Assembly (NCBI RefSeq): GCF_003286415.2
Contig: NZ_CP043450.1
Location: 5,766,001 to 5,830,000 of the forward strand
Origin: Mucilaginibacter rubeus
Lineage (GTDB): Bacteria > Bacteroidota > Bacteroidia > Sphingobacteriales > Sphingobacteriaceae
Length of the DNA: 64,000 nt
Direction of reading: 5' to 3'
Shown here: positions 1 to 9,094 of the stretch, one piece after another
Numbering within the stretch: the stretch's first letter is position 1
Layout: the number at the start of each line of letters is the position of its first letter
Position numbers and translations under genes: made by a program
The notes under the pieces: model-generated
The model's database searches: none
What the model saw: the letters and a program-made list of their open reading frames with translations, nothing else
Told to the model about the DNA's origin: nothing

Positions 1-1
1 G

Positions 2-565
2 CGTATGCAGGTGTATTTTTTGGATAATGAAGAATATTTTCAGCGTAAACATGTATTTGCAGACAAAGAAGGTAAATTTTACGCCGACAATGATGAGCGT
101 ATGATTTTCTTTTGCAAAGGCGCATTGGAAACTGTTAAAAAATTAGGTTGGGCGCCGGACGTGATCCATTGCCATGGCTGGATGAGCGCGCTTGTACCTG
201 CTTATCTTAAAACAACCTACAAAGACGATCCTACTTTCAAACACTCAAAAATCATTTATTCTATTTATGAAAATGATTTTAAGGAGAAATTGCACAATGA
301 CTTTACTACAAAAGCCATTATGAGCAATATGAACGAGCAGCATGTTGAGCCTTACAAAGGCGGCACCAACTCGGCATTATATGCCGGTGCTATCCACTAC
401 TCAGACGGTATCGTTTTGGGCAGCCCTGACATTGATGCAGATGTGTTAAATAATGTTAAAAACAGCAATAAATCGGTTTTAGAATTTGATTCTACCGCAG
501 ATTTCGAAAATTATTACAATTTTTACGACGAAATTACCAACGACGAATTGGTGGATGTTGCATAA
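2..565 (+). CDS. Short glycogen/starch synthase-like protein (GT5 N-terminal domain), 5' end cut by window
   Basis: The reading frame is open from base 2, so the gene begins upstream of the window. The visible 187 codons resemble the N-terminal half of GT5 starch/glycogen synthases: a segment with DVIHCHGWMSALVP matches the conserved stretch that precedes the acceptor side of these enzymes. The protein stops soon after the region HYSDGIVLGSPDI, where a full synthase would continue for another 200 or so residues with the ADP-glucose-binding domain, so this is the single-domain form seen in Bacteroidota and not a full glgA. It is followed after 15 bases by a DUF4270 gene and then glmS, an order I know from this phylum. 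Catalytic activity is uncertain. The start and total length cannot be seen. Confidence 0.8.
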   Translation, partial: RMQVYFLDNEEYFQRKHVFADKEGKFYADNDERMIFFCKGALETVKKLGWAPDVIHCHGWMSALVPAYLKTTYKDDPTFKHSKIIYSIYENDFKEKLHNDFTTKAIMSNMNEQHVEPYKGGTNSALYAGAIHYSDGIVLGSPDIDADVLNNVKNSNKSVLEFDSTADFENYYNFYDEITNDELVDVA

Positions 566-580
566 GACTTAATATTATAT

Positions 581-1984
581 ATGAAATTTTTCCGATTAGA
601 CTTATTGACCCTGTTAATAAGTCTTTTTATTTTGAATAGTTGTAAACGCCAGGATGGTATTGGTTTGGGTATCAATGATCAAAACGAGATCAACGGTAAC
701 CTCATAGTTGATACCAATATCGTTATCAATACTGTTGCTGATGATACCGCGTCAACATCGGGCATGACAAGAACACCGCTTGCCAACTTTGTTGACCCTG
801 TATTTGGTACAACAAAAAGTATTGTTGCTTTGGGCGTAAACTTGCCAAATGGTGCAGCATATTCTGTTCCGGCAGGTACCCTTACCATTGACTCGGCTAT
901 ACTTGTACTCAAATATTCTGATGGTTTTTATGGCGACTCACTGGCTTCACGTTATAAAATAAACGTTTATCAGCTTCAAAAGAAGGTTGAGAGCAAAACC
1001 TATTATAGCAATAACCACTGGGATGCTGATCTGAGCGCTTTGCTTGGTTCTAAAACCTTCACTGCGCGTACGCATGACAGTATCACTATTGCCCGCATCC
1101 GTGCCGACTCTACCGATACTGTACAGCGTGTTGCACCACAGTTGCGTGTACCATTGAGCAAAGCCTTCATCTACAATAACCTGTTTAATGCAAGCGGTAC
1201 AGTACTGGCATCGCCTACTACTTTCCAAAGTACAATAAAAGGTTTATACCTGAGCTTAGAAAGGGCACAGGCCAGCGACGCCGGTGGTATTATACAGCTT
1301 GACCTTGGTTCGTCTCAAATTGATGTTTTCTACAAAGTTGTTACCGCAGCCACGAGTACGACGACGAGTACCATCGACACTGCTTCAGTAACCATGCCAT
1401 TCTTTAACCGTGCCGCGGAAATTACGCATACTTACAGCACTACCATTCAGGCGGCACTTAATAATACAACAACATCGCAAAATACAATTTACCTTCAGGG
1501 GCTTGCAGGCTTAAGGGCTAAACTAAGTTTCCCTGGTTTGGATAAACTTGTTGACTCATCGGTAGTATTAAACCGTGCCGAAATCGTTATAACGCCACGT
1601 GCCGGTTCAGGTGTACCTTATGCGCCATTGCCTAAGCTAACCATGTATAAACTGGATATAGCCAAACAAAGGACATTAATACAGGATGCAAGTGCAAGCG
1701 ATCCGCGTTCACAAACCAGCTTGTTTGGCGGCCGCTATGATCGTACCAAAAAAGAATACCACTTCCTGGTTACGGCTTTTGTTCAGGATCTGATCCGCAA
1801 GAAAACCATTGACTATGGTACTTATATTGCCCCGGTTGATACTACCCTTGTTAACACCACAACAGGTATTGACGTGGCACCATCAACACAAACGGCAGCC
1901 CGTTCGATTATAGTGGGTAGCGATAAAAACACACCGGGTTACAGTATCCGCATGAATATCATTTACACCAAAATTCACAAGTAA
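581..1984 (+). CDS. DUF4270 family lipoprotein
   Basis: A 467-residue exported protein. The N-terminus is a short hydrophobic signal ending in the lipobox LNSC, with Cys21 as the lipidated residue, so it is probably anchored in the outer membrane. The rest is rich in Thr, Ser and Asp and looks like beta-sandwich material, with no catalytic motif I can point to. The sequence and its position between the GT5-like gene and glmS match the DUF4270 family of Bacteroidota, whose role is unknown to me. It lies 15 bases after the upstream gene and is followed by a clear terminator, so the two are probably cotranscribed. No Shine-Dalgarno is visible before the ATG. Confidence 0.85.
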   Translation: MKFFRLDLLTLLISLFILNSCKRQDGIGLGINDQNEINGNLIVDTNIVINTVADDTASTSGMTRTPLANFVDPVFGTTKSIVALGVNLPNGAAYSVPAGTLTIDSAILVLKYSDGFYGDSLASRYKINVYQLQKKVESKTYYSNNHWDADLSALLGSKTFTARTHDSITIARIRADSTDTVQRVAPQLRVPLSKAFIYNNLFNASGTVLASPTTFQSTIKGLYLSLERAQASDAGGIIQLDLGSSQIDVFYKVVTAATSTTTSTIDTASVTMPFFNRAAEITHTYSTTIQAALNNTTTSQNTIYLQGLAGLRAKLSFPGLDKLVDSSVVLNRAEIVITPRAGSGVPYAPLPKLTMYKLDIAKQRTLIQDASASDPRSQTSLFGGRYDRTKKEYHFLVTAFVQDLIRKKTIDYGTYIAPVDTTLVNTTTGIDVAPSTQTAARSIIVGSDKNTPGYSIRMNIIYTKIHK

Positions 1985-2006
1985 GATATCTCTTAATAAA
2001 CAAAAG

Positions 2007-2030
2007 AATCCCCGCTTAGGGGATTTTTTT
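2007..2030 (+). terminator. Rho-independent terminator after DUF4270 gene
   Basis: A 7-bp stem (AATCCCC with GGGGATT, arms 2007-2013 and 2019-2025) with a 5-base loop runs into an uninterrupted T tract. It sits about 23 bases after the DUF4270 stop codon and separates that transcript from glmS. Confidence 0.85.
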
Positions 2031-2111
2031 GTTTAAGGCAAATCCACTTTTTAAAATACTTTTCTAAGTATTTTAAAACTTCTCCTTTTTCGCAAAAAAT
2101 CAAAATAATTA

Positions 2112-2144
2112 TTGCTGATATGTGTTATATAGCTGTTTATTTTG
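2112..2144 (+). promoter_or_regulatory. Probable glmS promoter (Bacteroidota type)
   Basis: TTATTTTG at 2137-2144 differs by one base from the TAnnTTTG -7 box, and a TTG at 2112-2114 sits 22 bases upstream as a -33 element. Transcription would start near 2150, leaving a leader of about 25 bases, too short for a glmS ribozyme. Confidence 0.5.
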
Positions 2145-2173
2145 CGGCGTTTAACATTTATACTTGATATTTT

Positions 2174-4009
2174 ATGTGCGGAATTGTTGGTTATATAGGA
2201 TTTAGGGATGCTTATCCCATCGTTATAAAAGGGCTGCACAGGCTCGAATACCGTGGCTATGACAGCGCCGGTGTTGCCTTGCTTGACCAGGATCTTAAAG
2301 TTTACAAAAAGGCTGGTAAAGTTGAAGACCTGGAAAATTTTGTAAAGGGCGTAGACCTGAAAGGGACAATTGGCATGGGCCACACCCGCTGGGCCACCCA
2401 CGGCGAACCAAGCGACCGAAACTCGCACCCACACTCGTCTGGCGACAGGAAGCTTACCATCATCCATAACGGGATTATTGAAAACTACGGCATCATTAAA
2501 GAAACCCTCATTGCCAAAGGCCACGTTTTCAAAAGTGATACCGATACCGAAGTTTTAATACACCTGATCGAGGATATCCAGAATGCGACAGGCCTTGATT
2601 TAAAAGATGCAGTACGTGTAGCCTTAAACAAAGTGATAGGTGCATATGCCATTGTAATTATGAGCGCCGATGAGCCGGATCTGATGATAGCTGCGCGCAA
2701 GGGCAGTCCGATGGTGATTGGCGTAGGTAAAGGTGAATATTTCATTGCGTCTGACGCTACCCCTATTGTAGAGTACACCAAAAACGTGATCTACCTTAAC
2801 GATAACGAAATCGCGTATGTGCACCGCGAAAACCTGCTGGTAAAAAATATCGATAACTCGGTACAAACTCCATACATCCAGGAACTGGACCTGAAACTGG
2901 AGATGCTGGAAAAAGGCGGCTACGACCATTTCATGATGAAGGAGATCTATGAGCAGCCCCGCTCTATCCGCGACTGTCTGCGTGGCCGTATTTACCCTCA
3001 ACAAGGCAAAGTGCAGCTTGGTGGTATTAAGGAATACACCGAGAAGCTTAAAAACGTTGACAGGATCATTATTGTAGCCTGCGGTACATCATGGCATGCC
3101 GGTTTGGTAGGCGAATATCTGATTGAAGAATACGCACGCGTACCGGTAGAAGTAGAATACGCTTCTGAGTTCAGGTACCGCAACCCAATCATCACCGAAA
3201 AAGACCTGGTAATAGCCATATCCCAATCGGGCGAAACAGCCGATACCATGGCTGCCATTGAACTGGCAAAAGAGAAAGGCGCCACCATTTTTGGTATTTG
3301 TAATGTGGTTGGCGCGTCCATTCCACGTTTAACCCATGCCGGCGTTTATACCCATGCGGGTCCTGAAATTGGCGTGGCGTCAACCAAGGCGTTTACAGCG
3401 CAGGTAAGTGTGTTAACACTTATCGCGTTTTATATAGCCCAGCAGCGTGGCAAAATTACGCAAAGCAAAATGGTTGAATATTTAACCGGTTTAAACGAGA
3501 TCCCTAACCTTGTGCAGGAAACGCTGAAAACAAATGAACATATCAAGGAGATCGCGGCCAGGTTTAAAGATTCGAGCAATTGTTTGTTCCTGGGCAGGGG
3601 CAGTTCATTCCCGGTGGCACTGGAAGGCGCTTTAAAGCTCAAGGAGATCTCTTACATACATGCCGAAGGTTATCCGGCTGCCGAAATGAAACACGGTCCT
3701 ATCGCCTTAATTGATGATGAAATGCCGGTTGTGTTCATCGCCACTAAACATTCGTCGTACGAAAAAGTGATCAGCAATATCCAGGAAGTAAAAGCCCGTA
3801 AGGGGCACGTTATCGCTATTGTTAGCGAAGGCGATACTGAGGTGAAAGGGATGGCCGATTATGTAATAGAGATTCCGCAAACCAACGAGGCTTTTGTTCC
3901 GTTAGTGGCAACTATCCCGCTTCAGCTATTGGCTTATCATATTGCGGTTATGCGTGGTTGCAATGTGGATCAGCCACGTAACCTGGCAAAGTCGGTTACT
4001 GTTGAATAA
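2174..4009 (+). CDS. glmS: Glutamine--fructose-6-phosphate aminotransferase (isomerizing)
   Basis: A 611-residue enzyme of the usual family length. It makes glucosamine-6-phosphate from fructose-6-phosphate and glutamine, the first step to UDP-GlcNAc for peptidoglycan and lipopolysaccharide. The protein begins MCGIVGYIG, so Met removal exposes Cys2, the nucleophile of the N-terminal class II glutaminase domain (about residues 2-230). Two SIS sugar-isomerase domains follow; the first contains CGTSWHAG and SQSGETADT, the second GRGSSFPVALEGALKLKE. The C-terminus PRNLAKSVTVE is the typical ending that closes the active site. The start is fixed by the required Cys2. The gene has its own promoter and terminator and is probably monocistronic. 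Confidence 0.98.
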   Translation: MCGIVGYIGFRDAYPIVIKGLHRLEYRGYDSAGVALLDQDLKVYKKAGKVEDLENFVKGVDLKGTIGMGHTRWATHGEPSDRNSHPHSSGDRKLTIIHNGIIENYGIIKETLIAKGHVFKSDTDTEVLIHLIEDIQNATGLDLKDAVRVALNKVIGAYAIVIMSADEPDLMIAARKGSPMVIGVGKGEYFIASDATPIVEYTKNVIYLNDNEIAYVHRENLLVKNIDNSVQTPYIQELDLKLEMLEKGGYDHFMMKEIYEQPRSIRDCLRGRIYPQQGKVQLGGIKEYTEKLKNVDRIIIVACGTSWHAGLVGEYLIEEYARVPVEVEYASEFRYRNPIITEKDLVIAISQSGETADTMAAIELAKEKGATIFGICNVVGASIPRLTHAGVYTHAGPEIGVASTKAFTAQVSVLTLIAFYIAQQRGKITQSKMVEYLTGLNEIPNLVQETLKTNEHIKEIAARFKDSSNCLFLGRGSSFPVALEGALKLKEISYIHAEGYPAAEMKHGPIALIDDEMPVVFIATKHSSYEKVISNIQEVKARKGHVIAIVSEGDTEVKGMADYVIEIPQTNEAFVPLVATIPLQLLAYHIAVMRGCNVDQPRNLAKSVTVE

Positions 4010-4041
4010 GCCATTCCCAAACGATAATCTATTTTTACAAG

Positions 4042-4074
4042 CCCTTGCCCTTAACGGCAGGGGTTTTGTTATTT
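4042..4074 (+). terminator. Terminator after glmS
   Basis: CCCTTGCC (4042-4049) pairs with GGCAGGGG (4056-4063, one G-T pair) over a 6-base loop and is followed by TTTTGTTATTTTT. It lies 33 bases after the glmS stop. The T-rich tail overlaps the next promoter's -7 box. Confidence 0.8.
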
Positions 4075-4077
4075 TTG
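4070..4077 (+). promoter_or_regulatory. -7 box of the terC-family gene, overlapping the glmS terminator tail
   Basis: TATTTTTG matches TAnnTTTG exactly. A TTG at 4045-4047, inside the terminator stem, could serve as the -33 element with a 22-base spacer. Transcription would start near 4082, about 20 bases before the ATG at 4103. Confidence 0.55.
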
Positions 4078-4102
4078 GAAAGAAACAAATACCTGCTAAC
4101 CT

Positions 4103-4876
4103 ATGAGTTTTGAAATTTTTGAACAGGCCGAATCCTGGATCTCCCTTATCACGCTTACCTTACTGGAGATCGTTTTAGGCATCGACAATATTGTGTTTAT
4201 CTCTATCCTATCCGACAAACTTCCGGCCAGCCAGCAAAGCCAGGGCCGCCGGGTTGGTTTAGGCATGGCCATGATCACCCGCATCCTGTTATTGCTTTCT
4301 ATCAGTTGGGTAATGACTTTAACAGCGCCCTTGTTTAACCTTAGTTCAATTTTTAGTATTACAGATGCCGAATGGGTAGAAAAACTGGCCATCTCCGGTC
4401 GTGATCTGATCCTGATCATCGGCGGTTTGTTCCTGATATACAAAAGCACTGCCGAGATCCATCATAAAATTGAAGGCGATGAGGAAAATGAGGGGGCAGT
4501 AAAAAAACATTCGTTCTGGGGTACCATATTGCAGATCATGATACTTGATATTGTTTTCTCGCTCGATTCTGTGATTACTGCTGTCGGAATGGCCAGCCAT
4601 GTTGAAATCATGATACTGGCTGTAGTTATAGCGGTAGGCATTATGATGTGGGCATCAAACGGTGTTGCCGCGTTTGTAAACAAACACCCCACCGTAAAAA
4701 TGTTGGCGCTGTCATTTTTGTTATTAATAGGCGTTTCGCTCCTGGCCGAAGCCTTTGAACAGCATATCCCGAAAGGCTACATTTATTTCGCCATGGCATT
4801 TTCTGTTTTGGTAGAGATGCTGAACTTGAAAATGAAAGCTAACAGGGTGAAGAAGGTAGAAAGCAAAAGGAATTAG
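4103..4876 (+). CDS. TerC family integral membrane protein
   Basis: A 257-residue polytopic inner-membrane protein with about seven hydrophobic segments. Two acidic signatures inside membrane helices identify TerC: EIVLGIDNIVFISIL near residue 20 and DIVFSLDSVITAVGMA near residue 150, which repeat each other as in the two halves of the family. TerC proteins are linked to metal ion handling, including manganese export or metalation of exported proteins; which metal applies here cannot be told. There are no other tellurite-resistance (ter) genes near it, so a general metal role is more likely than tellurite resistance. It stands alone between the glmS terminator and a repeat element. Confidence 0.9.
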   Translation: MSFEIFEQAESWISLITLTLLEIVLGIDNIVFISILSDKLPASQQSQGRRVGLGMAMITRILLLLSISWVMTLTAPLFNLSSIFSITDAEWVEKLAISGRDLILIIGGLFLIYKSTAEIHHKIEGDEENEGAVKKHSFWGTILQIMILDIVFSLDSVITAVGMASHVEIMILAVVIAVGIMMWASNGVAAFVNKHPTVKMLALSFLLLIGVSLLAEAFEQHIPKGYIYFAMAFSVLVEMLNLKMKANRVKKVESKRN

Positions 4877-4900
4877 AGAATTCATCACTGCAAATTTAAT

Positions 4901-4996
4901 CTATGTCATTGCAAGCGAAGCGTGGCAACCGCACGGAAGCATAACCCCTCTGTACAGTATGCGATTGCTTCGTCATTCCTCCTCGCAATGACATAG
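4901..4996. repeat. Palindromic intergenic element, family A copy 1
   Basis: A 96-bp element with perfect 12-bp terminal inverted repeats, CTATGTCATTGC at 4901-4912 and its complement at 4985-4996, continuing as an imperfect hairpin (arms share CGAAGC and TTGC). Two better-conserved copies are at 46846-46927 and 61644-61736. It lies between the convergent terC-family and GH31 genes and could also act as a terminator for both. Confidence 0.85.
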
Positions 4997-5020
4997 AGAA
5001 AAATCCATTTTATATCGGCG

Positions 5021-7438
5021 TTACAGCGCCACTACTATCGCTTTCCCTGCATACTTAACTACTTTATCGGCCTTAGCAGTTAAAGCCACATCTGAGCCAT
5101 GAGTGCCTTTAACCATTACGATATTAAACGTGCGGTTTTTCAACTGGCCCGGGAAATGACCTTTGGTATCAGAGATACTCAGCTTATGGGTTTTATCATT
5201 CCAGTTTAAAGTGAACGTAGCCGACTGTCCTTTTTCATAATTATAGTTATCGTTCTCATCCTCATAAAACTTAAACGAAGCATCGGCACCCGGATAAATA
5301 CGAAGTTCGATATTGCTATTTGGTTTTTCGGTAGCGTATTCAACATCCGGGCCCATAGGTATAATTGAGCCTGCTTTTACGTAAAGCGGCAATATTTCGA
5401 TAGGCGCAGCAGCGCTGATGGTTTGACCGCCGTCAAGCAATTCACCGGTCCAAAAGTTATACCATTTGCTGGCTGCGGGCAGGTAAACCTGGCGGGCCTT
5501 GGCTTTTTTAGCGGCATCACTTGAAGTGTAAAGCTGCTCGGTAACGGGGTTAACCATAAAGGCCGGGCCAAACATATACTGGTCAGGAATACCATAAACA
5601 TTGACATCGCCACGGTAATCAAAAGCCAGCGAACGCATAATAGTATAGTTATCTTTGGTAACACGACCTGCCAACGAATAGATGTATGGCATCAAACGGT
5701 AGCGTAACTTATCGAAGTTAAGCAGTATCGACCTTGTGTTTTCATCCCAGTTTTTGCTGAAGATAGCGCGTTCGCCTTTACCGTGGATCCTGAATATCGG
5801 GCAGAACGTACCAAACTGGAACCAGCGGGTAAAAAGCTCACGCTTATCGGGCTGTGACCAATCGGCTGGTTTCCAGTGATAGTGATAACCACCTATGTCT
5901 GATGTCCAGTAAGGAATACCCGATGTACAGGCGTTGATACCTTGCGGCACCTGGTCTTTAAAGTCATGAAACGTACACTCAATATCACTCGACCATAGCG
6001 TCGAAGCGTTACGCTGTTCGCCTGCAAACGACTGCCTCACCAGGAAGAAAGCGCGCTTGCCCGGAATATCCCTGCGCCAGCCTTCATATACACCTTTGGT
6101 ATGCTGCAAAGAGTAAGTATTGAAATAATCAATGCCTTTACCAATGGCAAAATTACTTTGCCGGCGGGCATCAAGCAATGCGCCATTATCGGGCTCACAC
6201 TGATCTATCCACCAGGCATCCCAGCCATAACGTTTAATGAGGCTGTCGCGGGCCTGATCCCAGTATAATTCCCTTGCTTTAGGATTGTGGGCATCGTAAT
6301 AAGTATCAAAAGTGTGGGTAACCACGTTATCCCAGGTAATATCAGTTAAGCCACCCATTTTATCCAGCGCATCATAGTTGGGTGTGCCTTTACCAAATAC
6401 CGGCCAGATAGAGATCATGGCATGCAGGTTTGCCGCATGCAAAGCGTCGATCAGTTTTTGCGGATGCGGATAGCGCTCCGGCTTCATCACGTGCGAGCCG
6501 ATTGGCAATGGGTCCCAGTAGTACCAATCCTGCACAATCACGTCAACCGGAATATGGTTATTGCGATAATTATCTTTCACACTCAGGATCTCATCTTCGC
6601 TCAGGTACCTATCCTGCGACTGAAACAAACCATAAGCCCATTTACCAAACATAGGGGCTCTTCCGGTAGTGGTGCGATACAGATCGATGATGTGATCAAA
6701 ACCGGGTCCGTAGAAAAAGAAGTAATCTACCTGTTTACCGCTTTCAGATACATATTTAAATTTGGTATTATCTGCTTCGCCCCCGTAAAAATTACTGGCC
6801 GAATAGTTATCCCACATCAAGCCATAGCCTTTGGTTGATAACATTACAGGTATAGCGCCGGTAAGATATTTAATGGCCAGGTCCTGGTTGCGGCCTTTAT
6901 AATTGATAGACATGGAATCAAGCGGGTGACACCCCAAACCAAATAAGGCCTCATCCTTAGGCGAGTTAAATTGCGTAGTAACATTGTATGTACTGATTCC
7001 TGCAATAGTAGCAGGTGTCATCGATTTATTATCGTTGTCCTCCGCTGTAATCACGTTACCCTTTAAATCGGTATAAGTAATGGCGTTGGTGGCTTTGTTT
7101 ATCTTCACCTTCAACTTCGATGTGGTAATTACAACTTCAGCTCTCCCATCAGTAACCTGGTAGGGTACATGCTGCAGCCACTTGTTATTAACTACCAGCG
7201 ATGGTTTGGTTTCAAGAGCATCGAATATAGTGTATTCTACCTCGATGATATCATCCTTACGAATGAGTACTTTCATCAAGCCTTTGTCGAGCGTAAAAGT
7301 AACACCATCGGCAGCTTTTTTAAACGATTTGATAACTGCCAAAGCAGGCATAGTTGACATACCTGTTAACAGCAAAATAATTAACACAATCGATTGCGTA
7401 ACTTTTGCACTTTTGTGAGATAATTGTTTAAACATCAT
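5021..7438 (-). CDS. Secreted glycoside hydrolase family 31 (alpha-glucosidase/alpha-xylosidase type)
   Basis: About 805 residues with an N-terminal signal peptide (hydrophobic run IVLIILLLTG, cleavage after ALA). GH31 enzymes hydrolyse alpha-glucosidic or alpha-xylosidic bonds with retention. The order is an N-terminal beta-sandwich, a TIM barrel from about residue 260 to 620, and C-terminal beta domains including a DUF5110-like end. The nucleophile is the Asp of WWIDQCEPD (about residue 411) and the probable acid/base is the Asp of WSSDIECTF (about residue 485); WTSDIGGYH is another family signature. Substrate cannot be fixed; alpha-xylosidase is as likely as alpha-glucosidase. The frame can extend to a GTG at 7444, but an ATG at 7438 or 7435 is the better start and still gives a full signal peptide. 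Confidence 0.92.
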   Translation of the reverse strand: MMFKQLSHKSAKVTQSIVLIILLLTGMSTMPALAVIKSFKKAADGVTFTLDKGLMKVLIRKDDIIEVEYTIFDALETKPSLVVNNKWLQHVPYQVTDGRAEVVITTSKLKVKINKATNAITYTDLKGNVITAEDNDNKSMTPATIAGISTYNVTTQFNSPKDEALFGLGCHPLDSMSINYKGRNQDLAIKYLTGAIPVMLSTKGYGLMWDNYSASNFYGGEADNTKFKYVSESGKQVDYFFFYGPGFDHIIDLYRTTTGRAPMFGKWAYGLFQSQDRYLSEDEILSVKDNYRNNHIPVDVIVQDWYYWDPLPIGSHVMKPERYPHPQKLIDALHAANLHAMISIWPVFGKGTPNYDALDKMGGLTDITWDNVVTHTFDTYYDAHNPKARELYWDQARDSLIKRYGWDAWWIDQCEPDNGALLDARRQSNFAIGKGIDYFNTYSLQHTKGVYEGWRRDIPGKRAFFLVRQSFAGEQRNASTLWSSDIECTFHDFKDQVPQGINACTSGIPYWTSDIGGYHYHWKPADWSQPDKRELFTRWFQFGTFCPIFRIHGKGERAIFSKNWDENTRSILLNFDKLRYRLMPYIYSLAGRVTKDNYTIMRSLAFDYRGDVNVYGIPDQYMFGPAFMVNPVTEQLYTSSDAAKKAKARQVYLPAASKWYNFWTGELLDGGQTISAAAPIEILPLYVKAGSIIPMGPDVEYATEKPNSNIELRIYPGADASFKFYEDENDNYNYEKGQSATFTLNWNDKTHKLSISDTKGHFPGQLKNRTFNIVMVKGTHGSDVALTAKADKVVKYAGKAIVVAL

Positions 7439-7651
7439 GAGCACATAAATTGGTTTTATATTGAGTGTGAGATTAACACCTATTTAGACAGTGTGAATAT
7501 AGCGTACTTTTTTTGAATTGAGGTAATTTTTTTCACGGCTCAGCCCACGTAAAAATCAATTGATCAGCCAAATCAATGAGGACTTTTTACGATGCTCTTT
7601 TTATCAGAAAACAATACAAAATACGAAGGCGTGTTAATGGCTATTAAACAC

Positions 7652-7680
7652 AAAAGCCCCAATGATTAAATCAGGGCTCT
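7652..7680 (-). terminator. Terminator of the minus-strand cassette 7723-9918
   Basis: Read on the minus strand, AGCCC pairs with GGGCT with an inner TGATT/AATCA stem, followed by TTTTGTGTTT. It lies about 45 bases past the stop of the 7723-8103 gene and before the GH31 gene, so the two transcripts are separate. Confidence 0.7.
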
Positions 7681-7722
7681 TATGGCACTATCTGAGCGCG
7701 AGGGCGTGGGCAACATCAATTG

Positions 7723-8103
7723 CTACTGCTTGTTGAAAGTAGTTGTCGTTGAACCTGTGGTTAGCTTTATTACCTTCTTTGTGTCGTCTATGGTACCTGT
7801 ATAAGATTTTACGCTGTTATCGGCAAAAACAAGATCAAACGAAAACTGATATTTGTCAATTTTGCTGTTCGAGACCGTACCCGTTTGCCCGCCGACTGTT
7901 CCTGAGCCGCCGAGCTTGTTGTCCTGGCCGTCAAACGTAAATGAATCGGTGTCATGTTGCCAAAAACCGATAAGATCGCCCAGAAGAACAATAACGCCGC
8001 CACCACCACCGCCTCCGCCGTCACTACTTTTACCACACGTTGTGGTACAAAAGCCTGCAATAACGATCAAAATAACATAGAGGGGGAGATTTAATTTTTT
8101 CAT
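7723..8103 (-). CDS. Small exported protein with poly-glycine linker, unknown function
   Basis: A 126-residue protein with an N-terminal signal (MKKLNLPLYVILIVIAGF) and cysteines at 19 and 23 that could be lipidated, although neither fits a classical lipobox. Directly after comes KSSD and a run of eight glycines encoded by GGN codons, which reads as a flexible tether. The remaining 85 residues look like a small beta-barrel or lipocalin-type fold (alternating hydrophobic and Thr/Asp stretches such as FWQHDTDSFTFDG). I do not recognise the family beyond a loose likeness to small lipocalin-like proteins of Bacteroidota. It is the last gene of a three-gene minus-strand cassette, 28 bases after the 8132-9094 gene. 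Confidence 0.7.
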   Translation of the reverse strand: MKKLNLPLYVILIVIAGFCTTTCGKSSDGGGGGGGGVIVLLGDLIGFWQHDTDSFTFDGQDNKLGGSGTVGGQTGTVSNSKIDKYQFSFDLVFADNSVKSYTGTIDDTKKVIKLTTGSTTTTFNKQ

Positions 8104-8131
8104 GATTAAATGCTTTAGTTATTAATGATTA

Positions 8132-9094
8132 CTAATTTTTTAACTGGCTTAGGAATAGTTTTACACGTTGTTCCATAACGGCAAGCTGATCTGTAATGGC
8201 CGGGACCTGTGTTTCTATTTGCGATTGGATCTCTTTTTTCAGCTTTTCCTTATCCTTATCGGACACCTGGTTCTGGAAATACTGATTGATCTGATTTTTA
8301 ATATCATTTAAGGGGACTATCTTGTTTTTGCCGATACCATAAATAAGCGTATCAGCTATCTCCCCAAATGTTTTGGAAAGCGCCGGATCGTCCCAGTAAT
8401 CGCTCATCTTTTTTGAGTATGTGGGATAATTGACATATAATTTTTCAAAAGCCTGGTTAAACCCATTCTGGGTTTGCGCATATTGTGTAAGCGCATTAAC
8501 ATTAACAAAGGCATACACGCCTATAAATTTAAAGGCGATCATTAAACTTTGCGCCTGCAGGATGTAGTTTTGCAGGGCCGCGCTGATTTCGGGATAGAAC
8601 AGGTCGATTCCGTCCTGTTTCTCTCGGGCTGCTCTCAGATCTTCGTTTGAATAGCCCAACTTTTTAAGATTAGCCGCAATAGAATCTATTTTAACCTGCA
8701 GGGCTTTGGTATCGGCTTGTCCCTTTTTTGCCGCGTCCTTTAATTGCGATAACGATGCCATATAGCTCTTGATTTGCCCGCTTGATTGAAAGCTTTCCAG
8801 TACTATCTGGGTTAGCAGCGCTGGATTTTTAGGTATCAGCACCCTTCCTCCTATTGGGTAAAGTATGATATAAGTTTTATCGGACGTTTTTATTTCTACC
8901 TGGGTAGTGCTGCTGTTAATAGCTGTAGTAAAAACGCCCGACTCATTTGTAGTTGCCGGATTACCGTCGATAGTTATGGTATAGTTTTTAACTAAAGTGT
9001 TATTGTTTAACAACTCTCCTTTGAAAACCGTAGTTTGCCCATAACCGTTAAGGCCGGTCATACATAGACATACTATGCAAACAACGGCTTTCAT
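8132..9094 (-). CDS. Exported helical protein of unknown function (cassette middle gene)
   Basis: A 320-residue protein with a signal peptide (cleavage near NGYGQ). The first 100 mature residues look beta-rich and resemble a carboxypeptidase regulatory-like beta-sandwich (FKGELLNNNTLVKNYTITIDG). From about residue 105 onward it is mostly helical and charged, with probable coiled-coil stretches at 105-150 and near the C-terminus (KDKEKLKKEIQSQIETQ). No catalytic motif is seen. Its start codon overlaps the stop of the upstream 9091-9918 gene by four bases (ATGA), so the two are translationally coupled and probably work together. Predicted location is periplasm or outer-membrane inner face. Function not recognised. 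Confidence 0.75.
   Translation of the reverse strand: MKAVVCIVCLCMTGLNGYGQTTVFKGELLNNNTLVKNYTITIDGNPATTNESGVFTTAINSSTTQVEIKTSDKTYIILYPIGGRVLIPKNPALLTQIVLESFQSSGQIKSYMASLSQLKDAAKKGQADTKALQVKIDSIAANLKKLGYSNEDLRAAREKQDGIDLFYPEISAALQNYILQAQSLMIAFKFIGVYAFVNVNALTQYAQTQNGFNQAFEKLYVNYPTYSKKMSDYWDDPALSKTFGEIADTLIYGIGKNKIVPLNDIKNQINQYFQNQVSDKDKEKLKKEIQSQIETQVPAITDQLAVMEQRVKLFLSQLKN

Noticed and set aside
2145..2173. Possible glmS ribozyme
   Set aside because: The leader is only about 25 bases and Bacteroidota are not known to carry it.
2051..2524. 157-codon minus-strand frame overlapping the start of glmS
   Set aside because: It is antisense to a well-identified glmS and contains no family motif.
4901..4996. 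Read as a plain bidirectional terminator
   Set aside because: It can act as one, but its arms recur at two other intergenic sites, so a dispersed element is the better call.
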